Source: Mastigocoleus testarum BC008
GTDB taxonomy: Bacteria; Cyanobacteriota; Cyanobacteriia; Cyanobacteriales; Nostocaceae
DNA length: 40,145 nucleotides
Direction: 5' to 3'
NCBI RefSeq assembly: GCF_001456025.1
Contig: NZ_LMTZ01000007.1
Coordinates: forward strand, 1 to 40,145
Part shown: positions 1 through 8,376 of the stretch, piece after piece
Numbering within the stretch: position 1 is the first letter of the stretch
Layout: each line of letters starts with the position of its first letter
The notes under the pieces: generated by a model
Told to the model about the DNA's origin: nothing
Databases searched by the model: none
Seen by the model: only the letters and a program-made list of their open reading frames with translations
Program-made: the position numbers and the translations under genes

Positions 1-339
1 GCGTCATGGGTCATATTCTACGACACATGCTCTACTTTTGTTCCTTCTTCTTTTTTCTTCTTACCCCGACTTACTGAGCGGATACATATTTTTGTTGGTA
101 ATCGTCTTGCTTGGAGGCAGGTAGCATGTCTATTCCATACAGTTGTTTTATTTGCCACAAAGAGGATTCTTATTCGATATGAGAGTAATTTAACTGACAG
201 TAAAAATCTTAATAATTTATCAAATTTTATCTTTATTTATAGAAATGTAACTGACCGTGTTAATTCTCTAGAATTTACCTATTCACTAATTAAATCCAGT
301 TGCTATAAAAATATTTGTGAGTATTTTTTCATTTACTAA
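1..339 (+). CDS. Possible 3' end of a gene entering from the left edge (unknown)
   Basis: Frame 1 is open from the first base to a TAA at 337-339, giving 112 codons with no ATG, GTG or TTG inside, so any start must lie outside the window. An open run this long is unlikely by chance in such AT-rich DNA. However, the predicted peptide is rich in Phe, Tyr, Cys and Ser, and I recognise no motif. Base composition changes near position 180, where the sequence becomes strongly AT-rich. It could be a true C-terminus, a decayed gene or a chance open frame. No function is assigned. Confidence 0.25.
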   Translation, partial: ASWVIFYDTCSTFVPSSFFFLPRLTERIHIFVGNRLAWRQVACLFHTVVLFATKRILIRYESNLTDSKNLNNLSNFIFIYRNVTDRVNSLEFTYSLIKSSCYKNICEYFFIY

Positions 340-667
340 GCTTGTTAAATATGTTGAATAATATTTGTTAAATATTGTAGTTTAACTTATGTCTACTATG
401 GGTAAATATACAATCTAAAATAATAGAATATAAAATAAGCTATAATTACTCACCTTAGGGGATTGAAAGATAACTTAAAAACATAAACTCAGTGTTTTTA
501 TTTTATCCGTACTAAGTAATCTTTATACCAAAAAATCATGTATCATAAGTATCTCCATAAGCTTAAGAAAAAGATAATAAAGATATATAATTAACGCGTT
601 TAATCCAACCCGAGATCGATATTAAAACAGGCGAGTTTTCTCCTTCCTTTGACGTAATAAGGGGCTT
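340..667. other. AT-rich non-coding region upstream of the DUF4912 gene
   Basis: No reading frame of useful length is present. The region is very AT-rich and presumably holds the promoter of the gene starting at 668. A purine-rich AAGGGG lies only three bases before that ATG and may serve as its ribosome binding site. I see no clear operator. Confidence 0.5.
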
Positions 668-3600
668 ATGTGGCAAAAAGAAAAAAAAGATAGCTTAATA
701 GCTGGTTTGGGATTATTTATGGCATTAACTGCTACTGGAGTAGCAGTAGTTTCTCACGACTCAGAGTCAGTTTTAGCAGAATCTTCCTCTAAGTCGAAAA
801 AAGCCTCTTTCCCATTACCAGACAGTATTCCTAATGATACTAAGATCCTGATTGACGGCTCGAGTAGTATTGCTGCGATTAACCAAGCCTTAAAACAAGG
901 TTTCGAGAAAAAATTCCCTGGTTCAAATGTTGAAATTGCAGCTAATGGAGCGCAACAAGCAATCACAAATTTGTTGAATGGCAAAATTGATATTGCAGCA
1001 ATTAGTCGTGGTTTAACGCCAGAAGAAAAGTCGAAAGGTTTAGAGCAATTACGTTTGCGTCGAGAAAAAATTGCTGTAATTGTTAGTAAAGAAAATCCTT
1101 TTGAAGGTAGCATTACTAACGAACAATTTGCCAAAATATTTCGTGGGGAAATAACTGATTGGTCCCAAATAGGTGGCAAAAAAGGTAAGATTCGCTTAAT
1201 AGATCATCCTGAAGCTAGCGAAACTCGCCAATCTTTTCGTAGTTATCCAGTATTTCAAAAGGCTGAATTTGTAACTGGTGCTAATGCACATTTGCTTGAT
1301 AGCCACCATGCAGTAGAGGTTGTTAGGCATTTGGGTAAAGATGGTATTGCTTATGTTATTGCCAATCAAGTTTCAAAAATAGATGGTGTCCGCATCTTAA
1401 AGATGCATCAAACATTACCAGAAAATCCCAAATATCCTTATTCGCAGCCTATTGTTTATGTTTATAAACAAAAACCTGGTGGTGCTGTTGCTAGTTTTCT
1501 TGGTTTTACCACTGCAAATCTCGGTCAAAAAGCGATTGAATCAGCCAGACAGCAAGAAGCCCAAACTGTGGCTAAAGATGTATTATTGGCTAATGCTAGT
1601 AATACCAACTCTAATCAAAAAAAATCACAAGTTAAGGCTGCTCAAGCGGGTCTAGCTAACACAGAAACACAACCGAAAGTAACCAATGTAAGTAACAACA
1701 GTAGTAGTCTTAGAGCAAACAAAACAGCTAGTGATCGGGATTCTTTGGAAAATGTCGGGACTTTAACTGCAAGTAATGGTGTTAGCGATCGCTATAACAG
1801 GCAAATTCTTGCACAAAACGATAATAATTCTTCTAAGTTACCAGCAGGTATTCCTCTGTGGGTCTGGTTGTTGCTTGCATCTATTTTAGGTGCTGGCGGC
1901 TTTTTAATATGGTTTTTTGCTTCTAAGGGAGAGAAAAAGCACAAAAAGAAAGAAGAGTTAGCAGCAAATTCTGGCATATCCTTGGATGCTGCGAATCAAG
2001 GCGGAATGGCTGCAGCGGCGATGGGAACTGTGGGAGCAGCAATGGGTGGTGCTGCTAATAAGCTAGGAGAACAGACAGTTGCAAGGAGATCAAACCCAAC
2101 ATCAACAAAAATTAATGGTAGCAACGATGTTTATTCTGCTGCAGTAGCGGTAGAAAATACTACTGAATTGCAGTCTGGAAATTCTTATAGCGACTTACCA
2201 GATACAGCTATTGGGAATACTGCATTACAAGTCGACGAATCAGAATGGAATTTAGAAGAACCTGCTGCAATTGTTAATAATTCAATTCCACAAGTAGCCA
2301 ATATCGGTGATTCTGGAATAGCAAATAATCCGGTAGTTGGAACTGCAGAAGTTAATATAACTTGTCAAGAAACTGATTTAGAAAAAAAATCTACCGATAA
2401 TGGATTTGCTAAGGCTACAGCTGTTGCTGCTGGAGTTGCTGCGGCTGTAGGAACTAGGAAAGTATTGTCGGAGTTGGATCGACAAGATACGGAAATTCAA
2501 GATATTCATTCAGCAAGTGCAACTTCTAGAGATATAACTTCTGAAGATGTAGCTTCTGAGTCTTTACCAGTTGTAGAAGTAGCAGATAAAGACACACTGG
2601 ATAAAACTAGCTCAGACCTTAAGGAAAAACCATTACCAACGGTAAGAATCACAACTTCGAAACAAGAAGATTTGACAACTGATAGTTTAGGAGTTGATAG
2701 TTTAGGAGTTGATAGTTTAGGAGTTGATAATTTAGAAGTTGAAACGATAGCAAAAAGTGGTTTGCCAATTGTAGAAATTACAACTCCATTGACTGATGGG
2801 GACAGTCAAACTAATGGAAATTTGCCAGATTTGCATACTGCAACTAACAACCTTCAAGTAGATGGTGCTCAATTGGATACAACTCCAGAAGAAGATGATG
2901 AAGCTTTTAACTTGACGAGTAATTTAACTGCGGTGGGTGCAGCAGTTGCAGCAGGAGTAGGTTTGGGTTCCCTGTCCAAACAAGCTTCAGAAGAAATTGA
3001 ATCAGGAACAGACACAACAAGTGAAATAGTAGATGACGTAACAAATAATACGTCAATTATCGCAAAAACCTATCCACCACTACCAGATGTATGGGATGAA
3101 GTATTGTCAGAAGAAACAGACAGCAGCGTAAGCGATAATAATTCAGGTATCGAGTTACCAAATGTTTCTGAAGAAATGCTAGATACAGTAGCGGATGCTG
3201 CTGAGCCTTTACAAAAAACAACCGATATAATCACATCTGATGAAGTTGTTACTGATGAAGAAAATATTGATGTTACAACTGACGAAGTTGTAGCTGATAC
3301 AAATGCTGAGCCAGTAATTGATCAAGTAATAACTGATGAGATAGCTCAAACAGTAACTGATGAAGTTGTTACTGATGAAGAAAATGTTGATGTCCCAACT
3401 GATGATGAAATTGTTAGCGATCCAACCTTCAAACCAGTAATTGATGAAGCTATAGATGATGTAGCTGCTGAATCAGTAATTAATGATGAAGTTGTTAGCG
3501 ATTCAACCCCCGAACCAGTAATTAATGAAGCGACAGGTGATATAACTGCTGAATCAGTAACTGATGAAGAAAATGTTGATGTCTCAACTGATGAAATTGT

Positions 3601-4534
3601 GATTGATGCAATTTCCGAATCAAAAACTGATGAAAAGTCAACTGATGAAGTGTCAACTGGCGAGATGACTGTTGAATCAGAAATCAATGAAGTCATTGAC
3701 GAAGAAATCACAGACACCACAGCAAATACCACTGCTGACGAAGTTACTGATGCAGAAACTTCGTCAACTACAACTGATATGGTGAGTGGTGAAGTCATAA
3801 ATAGCGATGAAGCAAAAACTGATAAAGTTGATGAGACCGATGAACAACGTGAAAATGTAGCGTCGTCAGTCGACCCAACCACTGTTGGTGCTGCTATTGC
3901 AGGTGCGGGAGCCACATTCATTAGTGGAATATGGAGTAACGACGCGGTGAACAATAAACTTCCTGATAATGAATTTGAAACTGGGATTATCTTAGCTCCC
4001 AGGACTCCAAGATGGGCTTACACAGCTTGGAAGATATCCACTAAAGATAAAGAACAATTGCAGCAGCAAAGCGATTCACAATTGATACTGCGTTTGTATG
4101 ATGTGACTGATGTCGATCTCAGCTATCAAACACCCCAACTGATACAGCAGTATGAATGTGAATTAAGTATCAATCACCGTTATGTTGCAATCCCAAAAGG
4201 CGATCGCGATTATATGGTAGAAATTGGTTACCTCAGTAATGATAAGCGTTGGTTATCGTTGGGTCGTTCGGAAATAACTCATATTTTGAGTTCTCCTCAC
4301 CAAGATTTTTGGTTTGAAGCTGATGCTGAATTAATCATCCACGGTGCGACTGAACCTGGTGCGACAGTAACTATTGGCGATCATTCAATTAAGGTAAAAC
4401 CAAACGGTACTTTCCACTTGCGTATTCCTTTTACTGAAGAAGTGATGGAATATTTGATGACATCTTCAGCTGTAAATAGTAGTAAATCCAAAACTATCGG
4501 GATGAAGTTTACTCAAGAAAAGCCTAAATTTTAG
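668..4534 (+). CDS. Membrane-anchored PstS-like substrate-binding protein with C-terminal DUF4912 domain
   Basis: 1288 residues. An N-terminal signal or anchor (about residues 8-30) is followed by a periplasmic-binding-protein fold of the PstS type (about 55-300; DGSSSIAAINQAL near its start, then AANGAQQAITNLLNGKIDIA). A second membrane segment (about 394-418, IPLWVWLLLASILGAGG) precedes Lys-rich residues. A long acidic Ser/Thr/Asp/Glu/Val-rich region (about 850-1065) with degenerate TDEVVTDEEN-type repeats follows. The C-terminus (about 1110-1250, starting PRTPRWAYTAW) matches DUF4912. The PstS phosphate-binding SGT-type loop is not obvious, so phosphate as ligand is unproven. If the first segment is exported, the binding domain is periplasmic and DUF4912 cytoplasmic, which would suggest ligand sensing across the membrane. 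This last point is inference. The gene appears monocistronic, with a hairpin terminator about 200 bases downstream. Confidence 0.85.
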   Translation: MWQKEKKDSLIAGLGLFMALTATGVAVVSHDSESVLAESSSKSKKASFPLPDSIPNDTKILIDGSSSIAAINQALKQGFEKKFPGSNVEIAANGAQQAITNLLNGKIDIAAISRGLTPEEKSKGLEQLRLRREKIAVIVSKENPFEGSITNEQFAKIFRGEITDWSQIGGKKGKIRLIDHPEASETRQSFRSYPVFQKAEFVTGANAHLLDSHHAVEVVRHLGKDGIAYVIANQVSKIDGVRILKMHQTLPENPKYPYSQPIVYVYKQKPGGAVASFLGFTTANLGQKAIESARQQEAQTVAKDVLLANASNTNSNQKKSQVKAAQAGLANTETQPKVTNVSNNSSSLRANKTASDRDSLENVGTLTASNGVSDRYNRQILAQNDNNSSKLPAGIPLWVWLLLASILGAGGFLIWFFASKGEKKHKKKEELAANSGISLDAANQGGMAAAAMGTVGAAMGGAANKLGEQTVARRSNPTSTKINGSNDVYSAAVAVENTTELQSGNSYSDLPDTAIGNTALQVDESEWNLEEPAAIVNNSIPQVANIGDSGIANNPVVGTAEVNITCQETDLEKKSTDNGFAKATAVAAGVAAAVGTRKVLSELDRQDTEIQDIHSASATSRDITSEDVASESLPVVEVADKDTLDKTSSDLKEKPLPTVRITTSKQEDLTTDSLGVDSLGVDSLGVDNLEVETIAKSGLPIVEITTPLTDGDSQTNGNLPDLHTATNNLQVDGAQLDTTPEEDDEAFNLTSNLTAVGAAVAAGVGLGSLSKQASEEIESGTDTTSEIVDDVTNNTSIIAKTYPPLPDVWDEVLSEETDSSVSDNNSGIELPNVSEEMLDTVADAAEPLQKTTDIITSDEVVTDEENIDVTTDEVVADTNAEPVIDQVITDEIAQTVTDEVVTDEENVDVPTDDEIVSDPTFKPVIDEAIDDVAAESVINDEVVSDSTPEPVINEATGDITAESVTDEENVDVSTDEIVIDAISESKTDEKSTDEVSTGEMTVESEINEVIDEEITDTTANTTADEVTDAETSSTTTDMVSGEVINSDEAKTDKVDETDEQRENVASSVDPTTVGAAIAGAGATFISGIWSNDAVNNKLPDNEFETGIILAPRTPRWAYTAWKISTKDKEQLQQQSDSQLILRLYDVTDVDLSYQTPQLIQQYECELSINHRYVAIPKGDRDYMVEIGYLSNDKRWLSLGRSEITHILSSPHQDFWFEADAELIIHGATEPGATVTIGDHSIKVKPNGTFHLRIPFTEEVMEYLMTSSAVNSSKSKTIGMKFTQEKPKF
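2681..2740 (+). repeat. 15-base in-frame tandem repeat inside the DUF4912 gene
   Basis: Three perfect copies of GATAGTTTAGGAGTT (2681-2695, 2696-2710, 2711-2725) and one degenerate copy (2726-2740) encode DSLGV three times and then DNLEV. The unit is five codons, so changes in copy number keep the frame. It lies in the low-complexity cytoplasmic linker. Confidence 0.9.
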
Positions 4535-4950
4535 GTTGATTTGATTGGATTAGATTTGAATAAGTGGGTATGTATTTAATTTGAATTACTGCCCAAATTA
4601 TTCAAGGTTTTTATATTTTATCTGTGTTACTTCCAAATCAATACCCACGAAATCTATAGTTGACAGTAAAATAGTCTGTAATAATAACTGCAAATGTATT
4701 AATTAATTGCTTTAATTATTTGCTTTAATCAAATGCTCTGGCGAGGGAAAAAGCCAGAGTATTTTTGTGCTTGGTTTAAGAATTGGTAGTTATTAGAAAA
4801 TATCTGTATAGCGGTCCTAAATCATTTATAAAATCAAATAGGATTGCTATAGCTCAAACAGAGTGAGACAAAAATTACCGTTTCTTGAAAAAATAACGAT
4901 CCAAATGGGCGTTGATATTTTCCATTGTAGATATTGTAGAGTATAGCGAA
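4535..4950. other. Intergenic region between the DUF4912 gene and the AraC-type regulator
   Basis: About 415 bases without a credible gene. It contains one terminator-like hairpin (4734-4766) and AT-rich DNA that presumably includes the promoter of the AraC-type gene. Nothing else was recognised. Confidence 0.6.
4734..4766 (+). terminator. Rho-independent terminator
   Basis: The arms CTCTGGC (4736-4742) and GCCAGAG (4753-4759) are perfect and are extended by a G-T wobble and a T-A pair. The loop is purine-rich and five T residues follow the stem. It lies about 200 bases after the stop of the gene at 668-4534, so that transcript would have a long 3' tail. Confidence 0.7.
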
Positions 4951-5796
4951 ATGTCTGTATCTCCTTGTGGTTTAATTATTTCCAGTGATTCAGCACTTTG
5001 GGATAATATTTCCCTTGCTCATTACCGTCAACCCGCGGGTAGTTTACCCGAACACTGTTCCCTTAATCACGAAATTTGTATCAATTTTGGTAAACCTGTT
5101 GTTCTGGAACAGAGAATAAATGGACACTCAAGAATTATTCATTCAGAACCCAGTCAAGTAGGTTTTTATCAGGCTAATATGAGTCAGTCTTTTGCCTGGG
5201 ATAGTGAGGTTGAGTTTTTGCTATTGTATCTCAAACCATCCTTACTCAAGGATTTAAGTGAAGCAGCCTGGGGACAGGATAAGATCGAACTTGTTCCTCA
5301 GCTAACTAGATTTTTCGATCCCTTGATTGTGCAGATGGGATTAGCACTCAAGAGTATTCTTGAAACTGATGCTTTGGGTAGTCGAATATACGCTGATTCT
5401 ATTGCCAATGCTTTAGGAATACATATTCTATCTCGATATTCATCAATACAAAAACCTAGCAAGTATTACAAAGGGGGTTTATCCAAGCAGCAGTTAAAAC
5501 AGGTACTCGATTATATGAATGAGCATTTAGACCGAAACTTAAGCTTGAGTGAACTTGCGAAGGTTGTTCATCTAAGTTCATACCATTTTGCTCATTTATT
5601 TAAGCAATCTATGGGTATTTCACCTCATCAGTACCATATCCAATGCCGAATTGAACGTGCGAAGGAATTACTCTTTAGAAGAGATGCAACAATTAAAGAT
5701 ATTGCTCAAGTCGTTGGATTTTCTAGCCAAGGACATCTGAATTATCATTTCAAGCGTCTGACAGGAATAACACCCAAAAATTTTCTGCACCAGTAA
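4951..5796 (+). CDS. AraC-family transcriptional regulator
   Basis: 281 residues from the ATG at 4951; an upstream in-frame TTG at 4912 would add 13 residues but looks less likely. The C-terminal about 105 residues (from LSKQQLKQVLDYMNEH) form the AraC/XylS double helix-turn-helix. The first helix pair is SLSELAKVVHLSSYHFAHLF and the second includes IKDIAQVVGFSSQGHLNYHF, ending with the conserved GITPKNF. The N-terminal about 165 residues are the variable sensor region and show no recognisable ligand motif. The RidA-like gene begins 110 bases downstream on the same strand and is a possible target or co-transcribed partner. The family assignment is firm; the effector and regulon are unknown. 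Confidence 0.9.
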   Translation: MSVSPCGLIISSDSALWDNISLAHYRQPAGSLPEHCSLNHEICINFGKPVVLEQRINGHSRIIHSEPSQVGFYQANMSQSFAWDSEVEFLLLYLKPSLLKDLSEAAWGQDKIELVPQLTRFFDPLIVQMGLALKSILETDALGSRIYADSIANALGIHILSRYSSIQKPSKYYKGGLSKQQLKQVLDYMNEHLDRNLSLSELAKVVHLSSYHFAHLFKQSMGISPHQYHIQCRIERAKELLFRRDATIKDIAQVVGFSSQGHLNYHFKRLTGITPKNFLHQ

Positions 5797-5906
5797 ATAT
5801 TTTTTTGTATTGATAGCAAGAACTTGGAAAAAGATCGCAAAAACTTTGCATACTTAATTTTCAGTGCTACTTAATACTGAGTTTAGGAATTTATGGAGTG
5901 CTGAAT

Positions 5907-6311
5907 ATGATCCGAAAAGAAAACGCCAAAGAAGCTAAATACTTAGGTTTGAATATAGAAAATGAATATGGTTATGCTCAGGGAGTTAAAGTTGGCGATA
6001 CTATTTATCTTTCAGGACAGGTAAGTGTTGACGGTCAAGGTAATGTTGTAGGAATTGGTAATATGGAAACTCAAATCCTCCAAGCTTACGCCAATATTCA
6101 AAAAGTGCTCGAACAGTACAATGCTTCAATAGAAAATGTTGTGGATGAAATAATTTTTGTAACAGATATGGAAGCCGCTTCAAGAGTAGCAGGTAAGTGT
6201 AGACGCGAAATTTATTCTGGTACTCCAGTTGTAGCAAGTACTGTTATAGAAATCTCTCGTCTTGCTGTTCCCGAACTGATGGTTGAGATTAAGTGTACTG
6301 CCAAAATATAG
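5907..6311 (+). CDS. RidA/YjgF/YER057c-family protein lacking the catalytic arginine
   Basis: 134 residues. The ATG at 5907 is preferred over a GTG at 5898 because GGAG at 5895-5898 then lies eight bases upstream. The fold signatures are present: YAQGVKVGDTIYLSGQVSVD near the start, an ETQILQAYANIQKVLEQY helix and the final VEIKCTAKI strand. In true RidA imine deaminases the segment before the EVARL-type strand carries an essential arginine (Arg105 in E. coli RidA, context PARSCVEVARL). Here the aligned residue is Ser111 in VVASTVIEISRL. Rid subfamilies lacking this arginine are not expected to hydrolyse 2-aminoacrylate or other imines, so another ligand or role is likely. The preceding gene encodes an AraC-type regulator in the same direction. 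Confidence 0.88.
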   Translation: MIRKENAKEAKYLGLNIENEYGYAQGVKVGDTIYLSGQVSVDGQGNVVGIGNMETQILQAYANIQKVLEQYNASIENVVDEIIFVTDMEAASRVAGKCRREIYSGTPVVASTVIEISRLAVPELMVEIKCTAKI

Positions 6312-6399
6312 AATAATTGAAAAAAACTCATGTAAAATCTTGCAAGCAGTTCTTCAAGTAATTAGTTCTGCAAGGGAATTACTCAAATTGCAAAACTAT

Positions 6400-6948
6400 A
6401 TGACAAACAATCATCGCTTGCAAGAAATTTTAGCCAACTCACCTATTGCTGAAGTACTTCCTGCGATCGCTCAAATCAACCTTCCAGATTGGTGGTTAGC
6501 AGGGGGTGCAATACGAAATACTGTGTGGCATTCTATTTTTGGTGAGGAATGTAAGCTATTTATTAAAGATTTTGATATTGCATTTTTTGACGCGACAGGA
6601 GATAGAAATCAAGAACTAGCAGCGAAAGCAAGACTCACAGAACAGTTTCCCCAACATTTATTTGACGTAAAAAACCAAGCGAGCTTTGGTAATTGGCGTT
6701 CTGGTCTAAGAGTTTTCACTAGCACGGAAGATGGAATTATGAATTGGTTACATACTACAGCTGCTGTAGGTGTAAAAGTAAATAAAAAAGGTGAATGGCA
6801 GTTTTTTACACCCTATGGTTTAGAAGATTTATTTAATGGAGTGATTCGTCCGACGCCGATAAATGTTTGTAATCCAGATGCAGATAACAAAGCAAAGGAA
6901 CTTTTCATGAAGTGTTCTTGTTTGCGAAGCGATAGCAATTCTCACTGA
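6400..6948 (+). CDS. Nucleotidyltransferase-like protein (COG3575 type)
   Basis: 182 residues from the ATG at 6400. The frame stays open upstream to 6283, but the family normally begins shortly before the LPDWWLAGGAIRNTVW motif, seen here at about residues 26-41. A second signature, KDFDIAFFD (about 57-65), supplies the paired acidic residues typical of nucleotidyltransferase folds. Further conserved blocks are NWLHTTAAVGVKV and PYGLEDLFNGVIRPTP. The C-terminus (KCSCLRSDSNSH) does not look like the usual family ending, and its DNA resembles a short dispersed cyanobacterial repeat, so the tail may have been replaced. No substrate is known for this family. It lies 88 bases after the RidA-like gene and may be co-transcribed. 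Confidence 0.75.
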   Translation: MTNNHRLQEILANSPIAEVLPAIAQINLPDWWLAGGAIRNTVWHSIFGEECKLFIKDFDIAFFDATGDRNQELAAKARLTEQFPQHLFDVKNQASFGNWRSGLRVFTSTEDGIMNWLHTTAAVGVKVNKKGEWQFFTPYGLEDLFNGVIRPTPINVCNPDADNKAKELFMKCSCLRSDSNSH

Positions 6949-6977
6949 TTTGAAGCATATATCTATACAAAAAACGA

Positions 6978-6995
6978 CAGAACAAAATTGTTCTG
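6978..6995. other. Short perfect hairpin after the nucleotidyltransferase-like gene
   Basis: CAGAACAA and TTGTTCTG form an eight-base-pair perfect stem with a two-base loop. No T-run follows, so it is a weak terminator candidate or an operator-like palindrome. Confidence 0.35.
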
Positions 6996-7117
6996 GAGTT
7001 AATTCACAGACATAATAATAGTAGCTCTAGTGTGGATATGATTTATGCTCTCACTCGTGCTTTGTAGCATTTGCGACTTGAAAAAAATTGTTTATAACAG
7101 TTAGCTAAAAGAGCGGA

Positions 7118-8134
7118 ATGCGAGTCGAGCAAATGAAGAAATTTCACAGAATCTCTGTGACCTTATCTTTAATGACTTTGATTCTGTGTTTAAATTGCTC
7201 ATTATACAAAGTGTTATACGCAATGGATGAAAAACGCCCTCAAGCTTATCTTGATTTAATTAATAAACTTCTGGCTTGTCCTGCTGGAAAAGAAGCAGAG
7301 GTTCTAGACGCAAATCCAGAATTAATTGATGATGGATTCTTAAACACCATGAGACAGGTTGCTGAAGGTCTTGCAGAAGAGGGAGATGAAAATTCAGCAG
7401 CTTTTTTGAACACCATTGGGTCTCATCTGGCTGATTTAATGCAATTAGAATCGGTACCTACTATAAATTCCCAAATAGATCTATTGATACAACTTTTACT
7501 CGCGACAGAAGAAAGTGAGGGCGATCCAGAGATTATTTATCCCCTACTGCGGAAGAATGCAAAATTGCTAGATAAAGGTTTTATTGAAGTGTTGCAAAAT
7601 TGGTCTAGTAAGACAATTGGGGAAGTTGAACCGGAAGAAGCTGAAGATATTGGTATTTTGATTAGCGCTTTGAGTAGTTTACTTCAAGATTGGACATTAG
7701 GCGATCGCGCTAATAATTTAGAAATTGCGATCGCTGGTTACGAAGTAGGAGTTGAACTTTTAAAACCAGAAACTTTCCCAGAAGAATGGGCTGCGACACA
7801 GTACAATCTGGGGAATGCTTATACTGAAAGAGCCAGTGAAGATGTAACAAAAAATATTGAAATGGCTATTGAATGTTATGAAAAAGCTTTGCAAATATAT
7901 GATAGCGAAGTCTTTCCCCAAGAATGGGCGATGACGCAAAATAATTTAGGTAATGCTTTGTGTGAAAGAATTGAAGGAAATAAATTAGAAAATATTGATA
8001 CTGCTATTAAATGCTATGAAGCTGCATTGAAAATTCATACCCATGAAACATTTCCCCAAGCATGGGAGATGACACAAAATAATCTTAACAGTGCTTACGA
8101 AGCAAAAAACAAATCATTAATGAGTAATGAATAA
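7118..8134 (+). CDS. TPR protein related to cyanobacterial TPR-CHAT proteins, without a CHAT domain
   Basis: 338 residues from the ATG at 7118. Other possible starts are 7133 and 7223. Starting at 7223 gives MDEKRPQAYLDLINKLLACP, which matches how cytoplasmic relatives normally begin; the upstream 35 residues look like a signal or anchor (LMTLILCLNC), so both forms are plausible. The helical N-terminal half carries the ANPELIDDGF and LLRKNAKLLDKGF pattern typical of the family. Three tetratricopeptide repeats follow with the signature EWA.TQ.NLGNAY (about residues 226-330). Relatives usually continue with more TPRs and a CHAT caspase-like domain; this one ends abruptly. Its last codons and stop lie in a heptamer array, which suggests truncation. 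Probable role: protein-protein scaffold. Confidence 0.75.
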   Translation: MRVEQMKKFHRISVTLSLMTLILCLNCSLYKVLYAMDEKRPQAYLDLINKLLACPAGKEAEVLDANPELIDDGFLNTMRQVAEGLAEEGDENSAAFLNTIGSHLADLMQLESVPTINSQIDLLIQLLLATEESEGDPEIIYPLLRKNAKLLDKGFIEVLQNWSSKTIGEVEPEEAEDIGILISALSSLLQDWTLGDRANNLEIAIAGYEVGVELLKPETFPEEWAATQYNLGNAYTERASEDVTKNIEMAIECYEKALQIYDSEVFPQEWAMTQNNLGNALCERIEGNKLENIDTAIKCYEAALKIHTHETFPQAWEMTQNNLNSAYEAKNKSLMSNE

Positions 8135-8212
8135 CAAGTAATAAGTAATGAGTAATGAATAACAAGTAACAAGTAATAAGTAATGAGTAATGAGTAATGA
8201 GTAATGAGTAAA
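8117..8212 (+). repeat. Heptanucleotide tandem array (AGTAATG/AGTAACA type)
   Basis: About 13 units of a seven-base motif (AGTAATG, AGTAATA, AGTAACA and similar) run from inside the last codons of the TPR gene into the intergenic region. This is the short tandemly repeated repetitive (STRR) class known from heterocystous cyanobacteria. The array supplies the stop codon of the TPR gene. Confidence 0.9.
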
Positions 8213-8376
8213 TTTTTGCTCCTGACTCCTGATTTCTGCTGTGCTGACGCCCCACACCCCACTGCGTTAACGCTCGTTAGAGCGCGGTCTATGCCGATTT
8301 CTGACTTCTGACTTCTGACGATAACTGATAACTGTAGCCCGTAAGGGCGTGGCGTTAGCCATAAACTGATAACTGA
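8213..8376. repeat. Mosaic of short dispersed repeats between convergent genes
   Basis: This convergent junction holds a small heptamer run of TTCTGAC units (about 8299-8319), further GATAACT units on both sides of the block GTAGCCCGTAAGGGCGTGGC (from about 8334), and a GC-richer stretch around 8240-8290. The GTAGCCCGTAAGGGC block is a familiar dispersed element of filamentous cyanobacteria. There is no gene here. Confidence 0.7.

Noticed and set aside
458..470. GGGGATTGAAAG resembling the 3' end of a cyanobacterial CRISPR repeat
   Set aside because: It occurs once, with no second repeat copy or spacer-like periodicity around it.
3346..3954. 202-codon open frame on the minus strand, Ser/Thr/Val-rich
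   Set aside because: It is the antisense of the acidic Asp/Glu/Val repeat region of the DUF4912 protein. GAT/GAA-rich coding DNA reads as Ser/Phe/Ile-rich open frames on the other strand.
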